From NCBI RefSeq assembly GCF_900105725.1, contig NZ_FNLM01000034.1, positions 4,402,001 through 4,466,000 on the forward strand: a stretch of 64,000 nucleotides of DNA, written 5' to 3'. The notes under the pieces were generated by a model. That model worked only from the letters and a program-made list of their open reading frames with translations, was not told the origin of the DNA and ran no database searches. Source of the stretch: Gordonia westfalica. GTDB lineage: Bacteria > Actinomycetota > Actinomycetes > Mycobacteriales > Mycobacteriaceae. Both the position numbers and the translations under genes were made by a program. Below, piece by piece: positions 35,728 through 48,819 of this stretch (position 1 is its first letter; every line of letters starts with the position of its first letter).

Positions 35728-37926
35728 ATGGCCACCGACGCTGCCGTTACCGACCCCACCGCTGGAGATCGAGTCGCCGGGGATCGAGGTGCCGGCGAGT
35801 CGACGACCAGCATCTATCTCGCCTCGGCCGAGGGGGAGACCGGGAAATCCGTCGTGGCGCTGGGCCTGTTGGCCCTGCTCGCGGCAACCGGAGGTCGGGT
35901 CGGGGTCTTCCGCCCGATCACCCGCGCCGACGGCGACAACCGGGACCCGCTGCTCGACCTCCTCATCGACTATGACTCGGTGGACGTGCCCTACGAGGAC
36001 TGCCTGGGCGTGACCTACGAGCAGGTCCACGACGACCCCGAGGCCGCGATCGGGGAGATCGTCGCCCGGTTCCATGCGCTGGCAACCCACTGCGATCGCG
36101 TGGTGATCGTCGGCTCGGACTACACCGACGTCGGCACCCCGTCGGAGCTGAGCTTCAACGCGCGCATCGCCGCCAACCTGTCGGCCCCGATGGTGCTCGC
36201 GCTGAAGGCCGACGGCAGATCACCCGAGGCGATCGCCGATCTCGCCGAAGGACTGCTCGCCGAGGTCGGCACCGCCCATGCGACACCGATCGCCCTCGTT
36301 GCGAACCGGTGCGACCCCGACCGGCTCGACGAGATCCGGGCGACGCTGCGCCGCACCGGGGTTCCGAGTCTGTGTCTCCCGGAGGAGCCGATCCTGTTCG
36401 CCCCCACCATGGCCGAGCTGAAGGAGGCGCTCGGCGCCACCATGTACAGCGGCGACGAGGAGTTCCTCGACCACGAGGCGCTACGGGTGATGGTGGGCGG
36501 GATGACCGTCGAACACATCCTGGAGCGTCTCACCGACGGCACGGTCGTGATCACGCCCGCCGACCGGTCCGACGTGCTCCTCGCGCTCGTGAACGCCAAT
36601 ACGGCGCAGGGTTTCCCGCGACTGTCGGGCATCATCCTCAACGGCGGGCTCAAGCCGCATCCGATGATCGAGGCGCTGGTGAGCGGACTCAAACCGACGC
36701 TGCCGATCATCAGCTGTCCGCACGGCACCTACGACACCGCGCGAACCGCGGCCCACACCCGCGGCCGGCTCAACGCCGGATCGGCGCGCAAGATCGAGGC
36801 GGCGTTGTCGCTCATGGAGACCTACGTCGATCCCGAGGTCGTCATGCGCAACCTCAACGTCGACGTCCCGTCCGTCGTGACCCCGCAGATGTTCGAGTAC
36901 CGGCTCATCTCCCGTGCGCGGGCGCAGCGTAAGCACATCGTGCTCCCCGAGGGCGGCGACGACCGCATCCTGCGCGCGGCGAGCCGTCTTCTCCGCCGCG
37001 GGGTCGCCGACCTCACGCTGCTCGGTGACCAGGATGCCGTGCAGGAGAGGGCAAACGAGCTGGGTCTCGACCTCGCCGGGGTCGCCGTCATCGACCCGGC
37101 CACCTCGGAGTACCTCGACGAGTTCGCCCGGATCTACACAGATCTCCGCAAGCACAAGGGCATGGAGTTCGACCGTGCGCGGGAGAAGATGCTCGACGTC
37201 TCCTACTTCGGCACCATGATGGTGCATACCGGTCGGGCCGACGGGATGGTGTCGGGGGCGGCGCACACGACCGCCCACACCATCCGGCCGGCGTTCGAGA
37301 TCATCAAGACCAAGCCGGGCGTCTCGACGGTGTCGAGCGTGTTCTTCATGTGCCTGGCGGACAAGGTGCTCGCCTACGGCGACTGTGCGATCGTCCCCGA
37401 CCCGACCGACGAGCAACTCGCCGACATCGCCATCTCCTCGGCGCAGACCTCAGCCGCCTTCGGTATCGATCCGCGCGTGGCGCTGCTGTCCTACTCCACC
37501 GGGACGTCCGGCACGGGCGCCGACGTCGAAAAGGTCAAGACCGCAACCGAACTGGTGCGGCAACGCGCGCCGGAGCTGCTCGTCGAGGGGCCCATCCAGT
37601 ACGACGCGGCGGTCGAACCGTCGGTTGCCGAGACCAAGATGCCCGACTCCCCGGTCGCCGGGCGGGCGACGGTCCTCATCTTCCCAGACCTCAACACCGG
37701 CAACAACACGTACAAGGCGGTGCAGCGCAGCGCCGGGGCCGTCGCGATCGGCCCGGTGCTCCAGGGCCTGAACAAGCCGATCAACGACCTCAGCCGTGGC
37801 GCACTCGTGTCCGACATCGTCAACACGGTCGCCATCACCGCGATCCAGGCGCAACACGTGGACTCCGACGAGATCGTCCCAGACGAGACCGGCAGCGACG
37901 AGACCGCCACCGGAGACGCGCGGTGA
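35728..37926 (+). CDS. pta: Phosphate acetyltransferase
   Basis: This 732-residue, long-form Pta converts acetyl-CoA and phosphate to acetyl phosphate. The N-terminal P-loop-like domain ([18 protein letters not shown]) and central DRTGG-type region precede the C-terminal PTA domain ([64 protein letters not shown]). ATG 35728 was chosen; ATG 35716 is also in frame. The end overlaps ackA as GTGA, so the two are coupled. Confidence 0.94.
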   Translation: MATDAAVTDPTAGDRVAGDRGAGESTTSIYLASAEGETGKSVVALGLLALLAATGGRVGVFRPITRADGDNRDPLLDLLIDYDSVDVPYEDCLGVTYEQVHDDPEAAIGEIVARFHALATHCDRVVIVGSDYTDVGTPSELSFNARIAANLSAPMVLALKADGRSPEAIADLAEGLLAEVGTAHATPIALVANRCDPDRLDEIRATLRRTGVPSLCLPEEPILFAPTMAELKEALGATMYSGDEEFLDHEALRVMVGGMTVEHILERLTDGTVVITPADRSDVLLALVNANTAQGFPRLSGIILNGGLKPHPMIEALVSGLKPTLPIISCPHGTYDTARTAAHTRGRLNAGSARKIEAALSLMETYVDPEVVMRNLNVDVPSVVTPQMFEYRLISRARAQRKHIVLPEGGDDRILRAASRLLRRGVADLTLLGDQDAVQERANELGLDLAGVAVIDPATSEYLDEFARIYTDLRKHKGMEFDRAREKMLDVSYFGTMMVHTGRADGMVSGAAHTTAHTIRPAFEIIKTKPGVSTVSSVFFMCLADKVLAYGDCAIVPDPTDEQLADIAISSAQTSAAFGIDPRVALLSYSTGTSGTGADVEKVKTATELVRQRAPELLVEGPIQYDAAVEPSVAETKMPDSPVAGRATVLIFPDLNTGNNTYKAVQRSAGAVAIGPVLQGLNKPINDLSRGALVSDIVNTVAITAIQAQHVDSDEIVPDETGSDETATGDAR

Positions 37927-39134
37927 GCGCCGACACCGCCGGCGCGGTCCTCGTCTTCAACGCGGGCTCGTCGTCGCTGAAATATCAACTCGTCCAACCC
38001 GACACCGGCGTCGTCATCGCGGACGGGATCGCCGAGCGCATCGGCGACGCCGGGTCGTCGATCACGCACGAACAGAACGGGGAGACCGTCACCGAGTCGG
38101 TGTCGCTGCCCGATCACCTGACGGCGGTCCGTCGTGCCGAACGGTTCTTCGCCGACAACGGCACCGATCTCGTGCACGCGGACCTGGCGGCGGTCGGGCA
38201 CCGCGTGGTGCACGGCGGCCGGTCGTTCTACGAGCCGACACTCGTGGACTCCTGGGTGATCTCGGAGATCAAGCGGATCTCGCCCCTGGCGCCGTTGCAC
38301 AATCCGGCCAACCTGGTGGGCATCGAGGCGGCCCGCACCCTGCTTCCCGACGTGCCGTCGGTCGCGGTGTTCGACACCGCCTTCTTCCACGGATTGCCCT
38401 CCGCGGCAGCGACCTACGCCATCGATCGGGAGGTGGCGGCCGAACACGCCATCCGTAGGTACGGATTCCACGGCACCAGCCACGAGTACGTGTCGGGCCG
38501 CGTGGCCGAGTTTCTCGGGAAGGACGTGACCGAGCTCGATCAGATCGTGCTGCATCTCGGCAACGGCGCGTCGGCCTCGGCCATCTCTGGCGGAAAACCC
38601 GTCGACACCAGCATGGGCATGACCCCGCTGGAGGGGCTGGTGATGGGAACCCGCAGCGGCGACATCGACCCCGGCCTGGTGCTACATCTCAACCGGGTGG
38701 CCCACCTGTCCGTCGACGAGATCGACACGCTGCTCAACCAGCGATCGGGACTCCGAGGCCTGTGCGGCGAGAACGACTTCCGTTCCATCACCGAACTGGT
38801 CGACGCCGGCGACGAGGACGCCCGCCGCGCCTACGACGTCTACATCCACCGGTTGCGGCATTACCTCGGTGCGTACGCCTTCGAGCTCGACAAGCTCGAC
38901 GCGATCACCTTCACCGCCGGTGTCGGCGAGAACTCGGCGCGCGTCCGGGCGGACGCGCTCGAGGGGCTGGAGCGATTCGGGATCGTCCTCGACCCGGAAC
39001 GCAACGCAGCAGCGGACCGGTCGGCGCGTCGGATCTCCGCCGACGCCAGCGCCGTCGACGTACTGGTGGTCCCGACGAACGAGGAGCTCGCCATCGCCCG
39101 GCAGTCGGCCGCGCTCGTCGCCGAGTCTGACTGA
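37923..39134 (+). CDS. ackA: Acetate kinase
   Basis: This 403-residue ASKHA-fold kinase converts acetyl phosphate and ADP to acetate and ATP, or the reverse. Motifs are [85 protein letters not shown] and TAGVGENSA. The GTG start overlaps the pta stop by four bases. The 3' flank carries a dispersed repeat and no clear terminator. Confidence 0.96.
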   Translation: MSADTAGAVLVFNAGSSSLKYQLVQPDTGVVIADGIAERIGDAGSSITHEQNGETVTESVSLPDHLTAVRRAERFFADNGTDLVHADLAAVGHRVVHGGRSFYEPTLVDSWVISEIKRISPLAPLHNPANLVGIEAARTLLPDVPSVAVFDTAFFHGLPSAAATYAIDREVAAEHAIRRYGFHGTSHEYVSGRVAEFLGKDVTELDQIVLHLGNGASASAISGGKPVDTSMGMTPLEGLVMGTRSGDIDPGLVLHLNRVAHLSVDEIDTLLNQRSGLRGLCGENDFRSITELVDAGDEDARRAYDVYIHRLRHYLGAYAFELDKLDAITFTAGVGENSARVRADALEGLERFGIVLDPERNAAADRSARRISADASAVDVLVVPTNEELAIARQSAALVAESD

Positions 39135-39151
39135 CCTGGCCCGGGGCAGGT

Positions 39152-39227
39152 CTTCGTGGCTCGTCGACTTCGATACGCTCCTTCGTCGCTACTCAGCCCG
39201 TCGGCTATCGCTCCTCGCGCCTCGGTG
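39152..39227. repeat. Dispersed 76-bp repeat, left direct copy
   Basis: Begins CTTCGTGGCTCGTCGACTTC and ends GCTCCTCGCGCCTCGGTG, 17 bases after the ackA stop. It is about 90% identical by eye to 39731-39807 in the same orientation. Confidence 0.8.
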
Positions 39228-39730
39228 CCCTCGGCCGGCTGGCCGTCGTGGAGGAGGAAAGGCCTCGCCGGTGTCCGAGGGAGGCCGGGTTTTCCCGGGT
39301 GCACGCGCGATCGGATCACCGCATCAACGCGGAACCACGGCGCATGCGACATCGCTCCGGCGCTGCGAGCTCGACCGAGGTCGTTCTCACGGATTGATGT
39401 CGCGTGCGATGTTGATACGGGTGTCGTGCACCGAGCCGGCGGGGTGACTGCGGCACACCGCGCCGGGTGGGTCGACATTCGCGTCCCGCTCAGTGGCGTC
39501 CGAGGGGAATGTGCCCTCCGCCGGTGCTCACGGGGACGCGATCGTCGCGGTTCCCCGGCGATCGTCGAGCACAAGAGACCCGGTTCCGGTGGAGGACCCG
39601 TCGTCTCTGATCCTCGAGGAGCCCGCATGCCGACTGCCGAACCTCAACTCGACCGGCAGATGTCGATCGACGTCTGTGGGTCGGGTTGAGGTCGATCGGT
39701 GGTTGGGTGAACGACGGTGTGTCACGAAGC
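39228..39730. other. Gene-poor interval between direct repeats
   Basis: About 500 bases between two direct copies of the dispersed repeat. Short frames exist on both strands, but none has a ribosome site, recognisable domain or sensible composition. It could be decayed coding DNA inserted between ackA and pknG, or repeat-generated filler. Confidence 0.5.
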
Positions 39731-39807
39731 CTTCGGGGCTCGTCGACGTCGATACGCTCCTTCGTCGCTCACTCAGCCCGGCGGCTAACGCTCCTCGCAC
39801 CTCAGGG
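39731..39807. repeat. Dispersed 77-bp repeat, right direct copy
   Basis: Begins CTTCGGGGCTCGTCGACGTC and ends GCTCCTCGCACCTCAGGG. It lies 62 bases after the pknG stop, read from the opposite strand. A deleted, inverted third copy is at 27641-27696. Confidence 0.8.
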
Positions 39808-39869
39808 AGCGGAGGGGTGCGCCGCAGCCATCGACCTCGTCGCCGCAGCGAGGACGCCGCGTATCGAGG

Positions 39870-43475
<3,606 letters not shown>

Positions 43476-43479
<4 letters not shown>

Positions 43480-44921
43480 CGGTACTCCCGTATTCGGGGG
43501 AAGAGTCCACCGACGATCGCGATCGCGGCGAGAACCGCGAGTAGGAGAATCCCGGTCCCGGTGAAGCCGAGCACGCGCTGGGCGGTGTTGATGTCGTCGC
43601 GGAACGAGGTCCGCGCGGTGGTGATCGCGTCGACCAGGGCGGTGTCGACGGCGGTGTAGGCGCGGGCCGAGCTGTTGAGGCCGTCCCCGACGGTGAGCTG
43701 CCGGGCGCGGTCGAAGTTCCCGGTCTGGATGTACCGGCGGACGGCGGCGTCGGTGCGCTTCCATTCGGCGAGCGCCGAGCTCACCTGGTCGAGCTGCTGC
43801 GCGGACACCGATCCGGCCTCGTCAGTGCTCCGGACGTCGTCGACGATGCCGTCGATCTTGGCGGTCGTCGCGGCGAAGGTACGTTCCAGTCCGCCCTGGT
43901 CGCCGCGGCGGATGAGCGCCAGGGTCTCGGCGGATCTCGCCTGCTGGGTCAGGATGCGCGCGGCGGTCAGCTCGCGCAGCGGGTCGGCGCCGTCGGTACG
44001 GGCGTTGCTGGTCGCGGCGACCGACATCAGTCCCGAGGCCAGCAGCCACACCGTCCCCAGCGTGAGCGCGCCGATCGCGGCGACCATTCCGACGTTGAAT
44101 CGACGGCGGGTCCTGCGCGCGAGATACCGGGACGTCAGCACCATCGCCGTGAGCAGCAGCAACAGCGGGATGTAGACGGTCCACGGCGGGCGGGTCAGTG
44201 AGTGCTGCGGGTCGGCGATCGCCATCGAACGCCGTTCATAGAGGCGCTGCGCGGCCGGCAGGATCTTGTCCTGCATCAGCGACGACGCCTGGCCCAGGTA
44301 CGCCGACCCGACCGGATTGCCCAGTCGGTTGTTGGTGCGCGCGGTCTCGATCAGTCCGCTGTACACCGGGATCGACGTCGAGAGGGTGTCGAGGTCCGAC
44401 GACAGCGCCCGCTCGGTCGCGTCCTCGGTCATCCCCGGTCCCGGCTCGCTGGACGTACCGGTCGCGAGGATCAACGACGACGCGGCCGTCGCCAGGGCAT
44501 CGGAATAGCGTTGCCGCAGGTCCGGGGTCTCCAGGCCGCCCGAGATGAACGCGGCGTTCGCGGATGCGTCGGCGATCGACAGGGAGCTGTAGAGGACCTG
44601 CGCGGCCTCGGCGAGCGGTTCGGTGCGTTCGATCAGTCGCTGCAGGGTCTGCGTGCGGTCCTCGAGCACGGTCGATGCGTACCAGCCGGTGGTCAGGCAG
44701 CCGAGGACGAGGATGACGCAGATGATGATCAGCTTGCCGGGTGTGGTGACCGAATAGTGCCGGAGCGTCTGGAACGGTGACTGCGCACGTTCGCGTGCGG
44801 TCGCGACGAGCTCTCGACGATCGGCGAGGACCTGGCGGATCGGCGTCGACGACTGGGCCGGACGGATCGTGCGACCGCCACGGGTGAGTGCCGTCCGCAC
44901 GGAGGACGCATCGCCGGTCAC
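43476..44921 (-). CDS. glnX: GlnX membrane sensor protein
   Basis: This 481-residue protein has four transmembrane helices: LIIICVILVLGCLTTGWYAS near 65, two central ones (YIPLLLLLTAMVL, MVAAIGALTLGTVWLLASG) and one near the end (GILLLAVLAAIAIVGGLF). Two extracytoplasmic helical domains lie between them. It corresponds to Rv0412c, the proposed partner passing the GlnH signal across the membrane to PknG. GTG start at 44921. It is first in the glnX-glnH-pknG operon. Confidence 0.9.
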
Positions 44922-45538
44922 CTAGCTGATCCCCTTCTCGAACGCTGGATCGTCTCCGGTGCGGCCGCTCGGTCGCCGGCCCCGTTCCGGCTCTCGCGAC
45001 CTGTCGAAGAAATGACTCATGGGGGTCATCGCTCACCGGGTCGTGCGTGTTTCAGCCTATGCCATCGGTGAGGGTTCCTCCGGGCATCGCGGTCGCACGT
45101 CGCACACCTACGTCCGGCCCGTCGTCGGCCCCGGAGCGCCATACCGGCTCTTCCCAGATGAGGGTGTAGGTCGGCCGGGCGCGTCGGTCCGCAGGTAGAC
45201 GTCGAGGTCTCCCGACGATGGAGGTTCCTACGCCATCCATCCGAAAGACCTCGACGTGACCGACGCTACCCCGCCGGCCGGCTTCGGCCGCCCTGACCTG
45301 ACCGCCTTCGCGTCTCATCCCAATCGACCCTGATCGAGTCTGCTGACCCCCTCGACGAGAACGCAGCGACATCACAGCCACCCAACCCCGACCGTCCGGG
45401 AAGCCGGGACACGTCACATGGCTGTGCTGCGGGCGTGTCGAGTGGGTCGTCCAGGGGCGACGCAGGAGCGTCGACGCGACGTGCTGAGAGGTGGTTCCAG
45501 TCGAGCACTAGGACACCGGCTACAGGCATGGCGATAGG
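44922..45538. other. 617-bp interval with no supported gene
   Basis: This contains the glnX promoter side and a 12-bp inverted repeat (45199-45257). A minus-strand frame with VEVFRMDGVGTSIVGRPRR and YTLIWEEPVW (about 45052-45290) looks partly protein-like, but no family was recognised. It may be a decayed gene. The interval lies where glnX and mutT3 are adjacent in M. tuberculosis, so it is part of an insertion. Confidence 0.45.
45199..45257. repeat. 12-bp inverted repeat
   Basis: ACGTCGAGGTCT (45199-45210) and AGACCTCGACGT (45246-45257) are exact complements with a 35-base loop, which contains a weaker GATGG/CCATC stem. It could be a recombination or regulatory structure or an element end. 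No direct-repeat target duplication was evident. Confidence 0.5.
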
Positions 45539-46480
45539 TCAGGAACGGCGTCGCTCCCTACGCAGGAGGGAGCGCAGAGTCTCGGCGTTCGCGTAGCCGA
45601 CCCGTAGCGCGATCTCGGCGGAGGTGAAGTCCGTGGTTGCTGAGAGGTGCCGAGCTCGTTCGATGCGAAGCCGTTGGACGAAGCCGAGCGGAGTGAGGTT
45701 GAGCGCCGCACGGACTCGTCGTTCGAGGGTGCGCCGGCTGGTGCCGAGCGACTGCGCGACGAAGGCGACGTTGAACGGTTCGTCCAGGCGGGCGCGCACG
45801 AAGCGTTCGAACTCGACGACGATCGGGTCCTCGTGCCGGAGATGTTCGTAGGCGACGAAGGCCGCCTGCGACGGACGCTCGTCGATGATGAGGAGCTTGG
45901 CGACATGTTGGGCCAGGTCGGGGCTGATCGATCGCACGAGTGAGAGCGCGAGGTCGATGTGAGCGAACGCGGCGCCGGCGGTGACGAGGTTCCCGTCGAC
46001 CACGACCATGGTGTCGAGATCGAGGGCGACGGTCGGATAGCGCTTCAGGAACTCCGGCCCCAGGAACCAGCTGGTCGTCGCCCGCCGATGATGCATCCGT
46101 CCGGTCTCGGCGACAGCGAACACGCCGGTGCACGCCGCGGCGATCCGGGTGGTCGCCTCGTCGAGGCGCCCGAGCGAGGCGATGACCGAACGAGCATCTC
46201 GGCTCTGGAGGACGTCGTTGGTAGCGGCGGCCGTAAGGGTTCCAAGCGCAGGGACGACGACCACGTCGAACTCTGCGGACTCCGACAGCGGGTGGTCCAC
46301 CGACAGGGTCATCGATGCCGTCGTGGTCACTCGCCGTTTCGGTCCGAGGATGGCGAGTTCGATCGGGTCGATCCGCGGGTCGACATCGCCGCGGGCTCCG
46401 TCGGCCACCCGCACGATGTCGATGATCGACGCGACAGCCGAACCGAAGCAGCCGTCGATCGCGATCAGTCCGATACGCAT
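45539..46480 (-). CDS. GlxA-type AraC-family regulator
   Basis: This 313-residue regulator has an N-terminal DJ-1/PfpI-like domain (RIGLIAIDGCFGSAVAS; ACTGVFAVAETG with the nucleophile-elbow Cys) and a C-terminal double HTH (FVAQSLGTSRRTLERRVRAAL; FTSAEIALRVGYANAETLRSLLRR). ATG 46480 begins the DJ-1 fold directly. It is divergent from the ABM monooxygenase gene with a 108-bp promoter gap, and is its likely regulator. Confidence 0.9.
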   Translation of the reverse strand: MRIGLIAIDGCFGSAVASIIDIVRVADGARGDVDPRIDPIELAILGPKRRVTTTASMTLSVDHPLSESAEFDVVVVPALGTLTAAATNDVLQSRDARSVIASLGRLDEATTRIAAACTGVFAVAETGRMHHRRATTSWFLGPEFLKRYPTVALDLDTMVVVDGNLVTAGAAFAHIDLALSLVRSISPDLAQHVAKLLIIDERPSQAAFVAYEHLRHEDPIVVEFERFVRARLDEPFNVAFVAQSLGTSRRTLERRVRAALNLTPLGFVQRLRIERARHLSATTDFTSAEIALRVGYANAETLRSLLRRERRRS

Positions 46481-46588
46481 GACGTAAACAATAGCAATAC
46501 TGCCGTATACGCCACTTCTCACATGCCCTTGCTCGTCATACGCTGAACTCGCTTCACCAAGAAACCTCGACACCTAGGAGAACCCCTC

Positions 46589-46900
46589 ATGTCCACACCC
46601 GCATCACTTCCGTATGCCTTCGTCGCCAAGATCGTCGCGGCCGATGGACAGCACGACGCGCTCGCCGATCTGCTCGCCGGCGCTGTCGCGCTCGCCAACG
46701 AAGAAGTAGGAACGATTGTCTGGTTCGCGGTCAGGACCCACGCCGACACCTTCTGGATCTTCGATGCATTCCCCGACGAGGCCGCTCGCGACGCCCACGC
46801 CAACGGCGCCATCGTCGCAGCCCTGATGGCCAACCAGCACCTCCTGGGCGCAGCACCCGAGATCCTGGCGGCCGACGTCCTCGCGTCCAAGCTCCCGTAG
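46589..46900 (+). CDS. ABM-domain monooxygenase-like protein
   Basis: This 103-residue single-domain protein of the antibiotic-biosynthesis monooxygenase fold has YAFVAKIVAADGQHDALADLLAG, then EVGTIVWFAVRTHADTFWIFDAFPDEAARDAHANG. Such dimeric ferredoxin-like proteins oxidise quinols or act on reactive compounds. TAGGAG precedes the ATG. It is divergent from the GlxA-type regulator and probably induced by the compound that regulator senses. Confidence 0.85.
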   Translation: MSTPASLPYAFVAKIVAADGQHDALADLLAGAVALANEEVGTIVWFAVRTHADTFWIFDAFPDEAARDAHANGAIVAALMANQHLLGAAPEILAADVLASKLP

Positions 46901-47133
46901 TCCGCCAACGCACGAGACGATCGCGCCCCGCCGAGCCGTCGCCAGGTCGCGACGCAACGCAATGCCACGCTGCGTTGCCGAGCGGTGCGAGGCCTATCGG
47001 CACACGGACAGGATGCCGGCCGCGAGCGCTCAGCCGGCGAGGGGTCCGTCGCAGAGGAGAGCGACGTCGGTGTCGGGCAGAGCCGTGAGGCCAGCGCATC
47101 GCGCGACCACCAGAACCGAACCGCCCCTGCCCT

Positions 47134-47265
47134 GCGTTTCCGCAGGTCAGGGGCTGTTCGCCGGAGCCGCCTGTCGGAATCGAACCGACGACCTAATCAC
47201 GTCGGCTTTGCGTCTATCGCTTGATGCGCCCACTGGGCGAACGAGCCGCTGACCTGCGCAAACGC
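47134..47265. repeat. Long imperfect inverted repeat around a tRNA fragment
   Basis: GCGTTTCCGCAGGTCAGG plus GGCTGTTCGCC (47134-47162) recurs inverted at about 47235-47265 (GGGCGAACGAGCCGCTGACC and TGCGCAAACGC), with two mismatches and small indels. The left arm also forms a local hairpin (47124-47153). The tRNA-like fragment lies between the arms. Confidence 0.75.
47165..47203 (-). tRNA. 3' fragment of a tRNA gene (not a complete tRNA)
   Basis: On the minus strand a perfect T-arm, GTCGG-TTCGATT-CCGAC (47173-47189), is followed by acceptor-like AGGCGGCT (47165-47172) and preceded by GTGATTAGGTC. No matching 5' acceptor, D-arm or anticodon stem was found upstream on that strand. This suggests a partial tRNA of the kind left by integrase recombination at a tRNA 3' end, or a decayed gene. 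The stretch 46901-47164 holds no supported gene. Confidence 0.45.
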
Positions 47266-47498
47266 CGAGCGTGGGGGACGCCGCCATCCGGCGGTGACCG
47301 ACGACGACCGACCAGTACCGACCGTTTCACCGGAGCTTGCGGCGGCGTCGAAGCCGAGCAAGCTCCATTCCTTTGGCTCACCGCGCCCTCCTCCTCGCCG
47401 GTCCCGTCGTCGTCGAAGACGATTCAGCCATACCTCTCACTGATTCGGCGGATCGCCCTGGCAGGTCGCGCGTGTCTCACTTACGGTGGAGGAATCCG

Positions 47499-48014
47499 AT
47501 GATCGGCTCGTCGGGTCTGCAAGGAGGCGTGGTGCGCGGAGACGGCGACGGCTGGGTGACCGATCCCGACGGTTCACGGTATTGGGGTGTTCACGGCGCG
47601 GCGGGTCTGTTGCTCCGGGCGCCGTTGGCCGACGGCGCGACAGGCGTTCTGCTCCAGCATCGCGCCGCGTGGTCCCATCAGGGCGGTACCTGGGCGCTGC
47701 CCGGCGGCGCCCGGGACTCGCATGAGGGGGCCATCGACACCGCGATCCGCGAGGCCGAGGAGGAAGCCGGCATCAGCGGCGACGAACTGCGGGTCCTCGC
47801 CGCGGTCGTCACCCACGAAGCACCCGGCGGATGGACCTACACGACGGTCATCGCCGAGACCGACGAGCCGGTGCAGACGGTGGCCAACTTCGAGTCGACG
47901 GAACTGCGCTGGGTCTCCGAACAGCACGTCGACCAGCTTCCGCTGCATCCGGCATTCGGCCTGGCCTGGCCGACGTTGCGCGAGCGGATCGCGGCACTCG
48001 ACCCGCAGGCGTAA
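47499..48014 (+). CDS. mutT3: MutT3-like Nudix hydrolase
   Basis: This 171-residue Nudix hydrolase starts at ATG 47499 with GGTGGAGGA upstream. The Nudix box is GGARDSHEGAIDTAIREAEEEAGI (about residues 67-90), with the REAEEE metal ligands. Similarity to M. tuberculosis MutT3 is clear (VRGDGDGWV, YWG, HGAAGLLLRAP, HQGGTWALPGGARDSHE), but the C-terminal extension of that protein is missing. Hydrolysis of oxidised or other nucleoside phosphates is expected. It occupies the Rv0413 position next to thiE. Confidence 0.9.
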   Translation: MIGSSGLQGGVVRGDGDGWVTDPDGSRYWGVHGAAGLLLRAPLADGATGVLLQHRAAWSHQGGTWALPGGARDSHEGAIDTAIREAEEEAGISGDELRVLAAVVTHEAPGGWTYTTVIAETDEPVQTVANFESTELRWVSEQHVDQLPLHPAFGLAWPTLRERIAALDPQA

Positions 48015-48023
48015 CGTCGCACC

Positions 48024-48401
48024 TCATCCTGCGGCGGGTCCGAGTAGCCGGTTCGCGCCGGAGATCAGTGCCGCGATGTTCGCCTCGTCGCCGGTGCTGC
48101 CCTCGCCGAAGGCCCACGCCTGCCTGCCGTTGTTCTCGCACAGCAGGAACGTGGCGATCGCGCCGTCGACCTCACGCTGGTGCAGCCGCAGGATCTGAAC
48201 GGGCGCGCCGAGGTCGTACAGGATCGAGGTCATCGCGCCGAGAGGCCCGGCGGCGACCGCGCTGCACGACATGATGCGGTCGGCGATCGCGATGGTCGCC
48301 CGGCATTCGACGAGGTCCTGCCGGGCCGGTGCGACGGACCACGATCCGAGCCGGATGGCACCGCCGGCGGCGTACTCGTCGGTGAATCGTTGCCACGTCA
48401 T
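48024..48401 (-). CDS. Stand-alone LeuA-type allosteric-domain protein
   Basis: This 125-residue protein resembles the C-terminal regulatory (dimerisation) domain of 2-isopropylmalate synthase: VECRATIAIADR, AAGPLGAMTSILYDLGAPVQILRLHQREVDG and AFLLCENNGRQAWAFG. There is no catalytic barrel. GGAGGAG lies about 9 bases before the ATG. The ATG overlaps the stop of a short upstream frame as ATGA. It could modulate LeuA by sensing leucine, but that is inference. Similar free domains occur in actinobacteria. Confidence 0.6.
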   Translation of the reverse strand: MTWQRFTDEYAAGGAIRLGSWSVAPARQDLVECRATIAIADRIMSCSAVAAGPLGAMTSILYDLGAPVQILRLHQREVDGAIATFLLCENNGRQAWAFGEGSTGDEANIAALISGANRLLGPAAG

Positions 48402-48529
48402 CCCATGGTCTCCTCCCGCATGCCCGCGGGCAGCGGACGGCCGAAGTGTTCGGCTATGGGATCAGCCGACGGCGCGGTCGTGTGCCCGTGTCGTGAGAAG
48501 GATGGATGAGGCAGATGAAGAAGATGCAT
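48398..48529 (-). CDS. Short upstream frame coupled to the LeuA-domain gene
   Basis: A 43-residue frame starts MHLLHLPHPSFSRHG and ends DPIAEHFGRPLPAGMREE, then TMG and TGA overlapping the next ATG. The last 20 residues read like a natural N-terminal extension of the LeuA-domain protein. This may be a separated N-terminus (frameshift) or a Leu/His-rich leader with coupling. No separate function is known. Confidence 0.3.
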   Translation of the reverse strand: MHLLHLPHPSFSRHGHTTAPSADPIAEHFGRPLPAGMREETMG

Positions 48530-48585
48530 CTCGAAAGCCGATTTCGGTCGAAGAACGGATGACCGACAAGAAGAGCGCAACCGAC

Positions 48586-48656
48586 CCGCAGCGGGGGGTC
48601 GGTCAGAATCAGACCCCGCTGCGGCGGGTTACGAGCGCTCGATCGATGCACATCAT
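48586..48656 (-). promoter_or_regulatory. Possible leader peptide with strong hairpin (attenuator-like)
   Basis: On the minus strand a 15-codon frame MMCIDRALVTRRSGV (48656-48609) runs into a perfect 11-bp GC stem (48614-48624 with 48586-48596), with the stop codon in the 17-base loop. It lies about 200 bases before the LeuA-domain gene. The layout resembles ribosome-mediated attenuation, but no amino acid is clearly overrepresented. Nearby 48703-48734 holds a 13-bp tandem repeat (CGCCCCTGGAAAA, 2.4 copies) and no gene. Confidence 0.3.
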
Positions 48657-48819
48657 GGTCGGTCCAGCCTAGACCTCTGTGTGCGGAGCGGCAAATGGAT
48701 TCCGCCCCTGGAAAACGCCCCTGGAAAACGCCCTCCACAGGTTCACCGACGACGATATATATGCGCGGCGCGGTACCGGCCCAGCGGGTGGTTGCGGGGG
48801 CGGTTCCAGTCGCCCGGCC

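Noticed and set aside
46962-47252. Plus-strand frames reading CRNRTDDLITS and LSESNRRPNHV
   Set aside because: Such peptides are a known artefact of translating across the complement of a tRNA T-arm; the tRNA fragment explains them.
47165-47300. A complete tRNA gene on the minus strand
   Set aside because: No 5' acceptor, D-arm or anticodon stem could be matched to the T-arm and 3' end.
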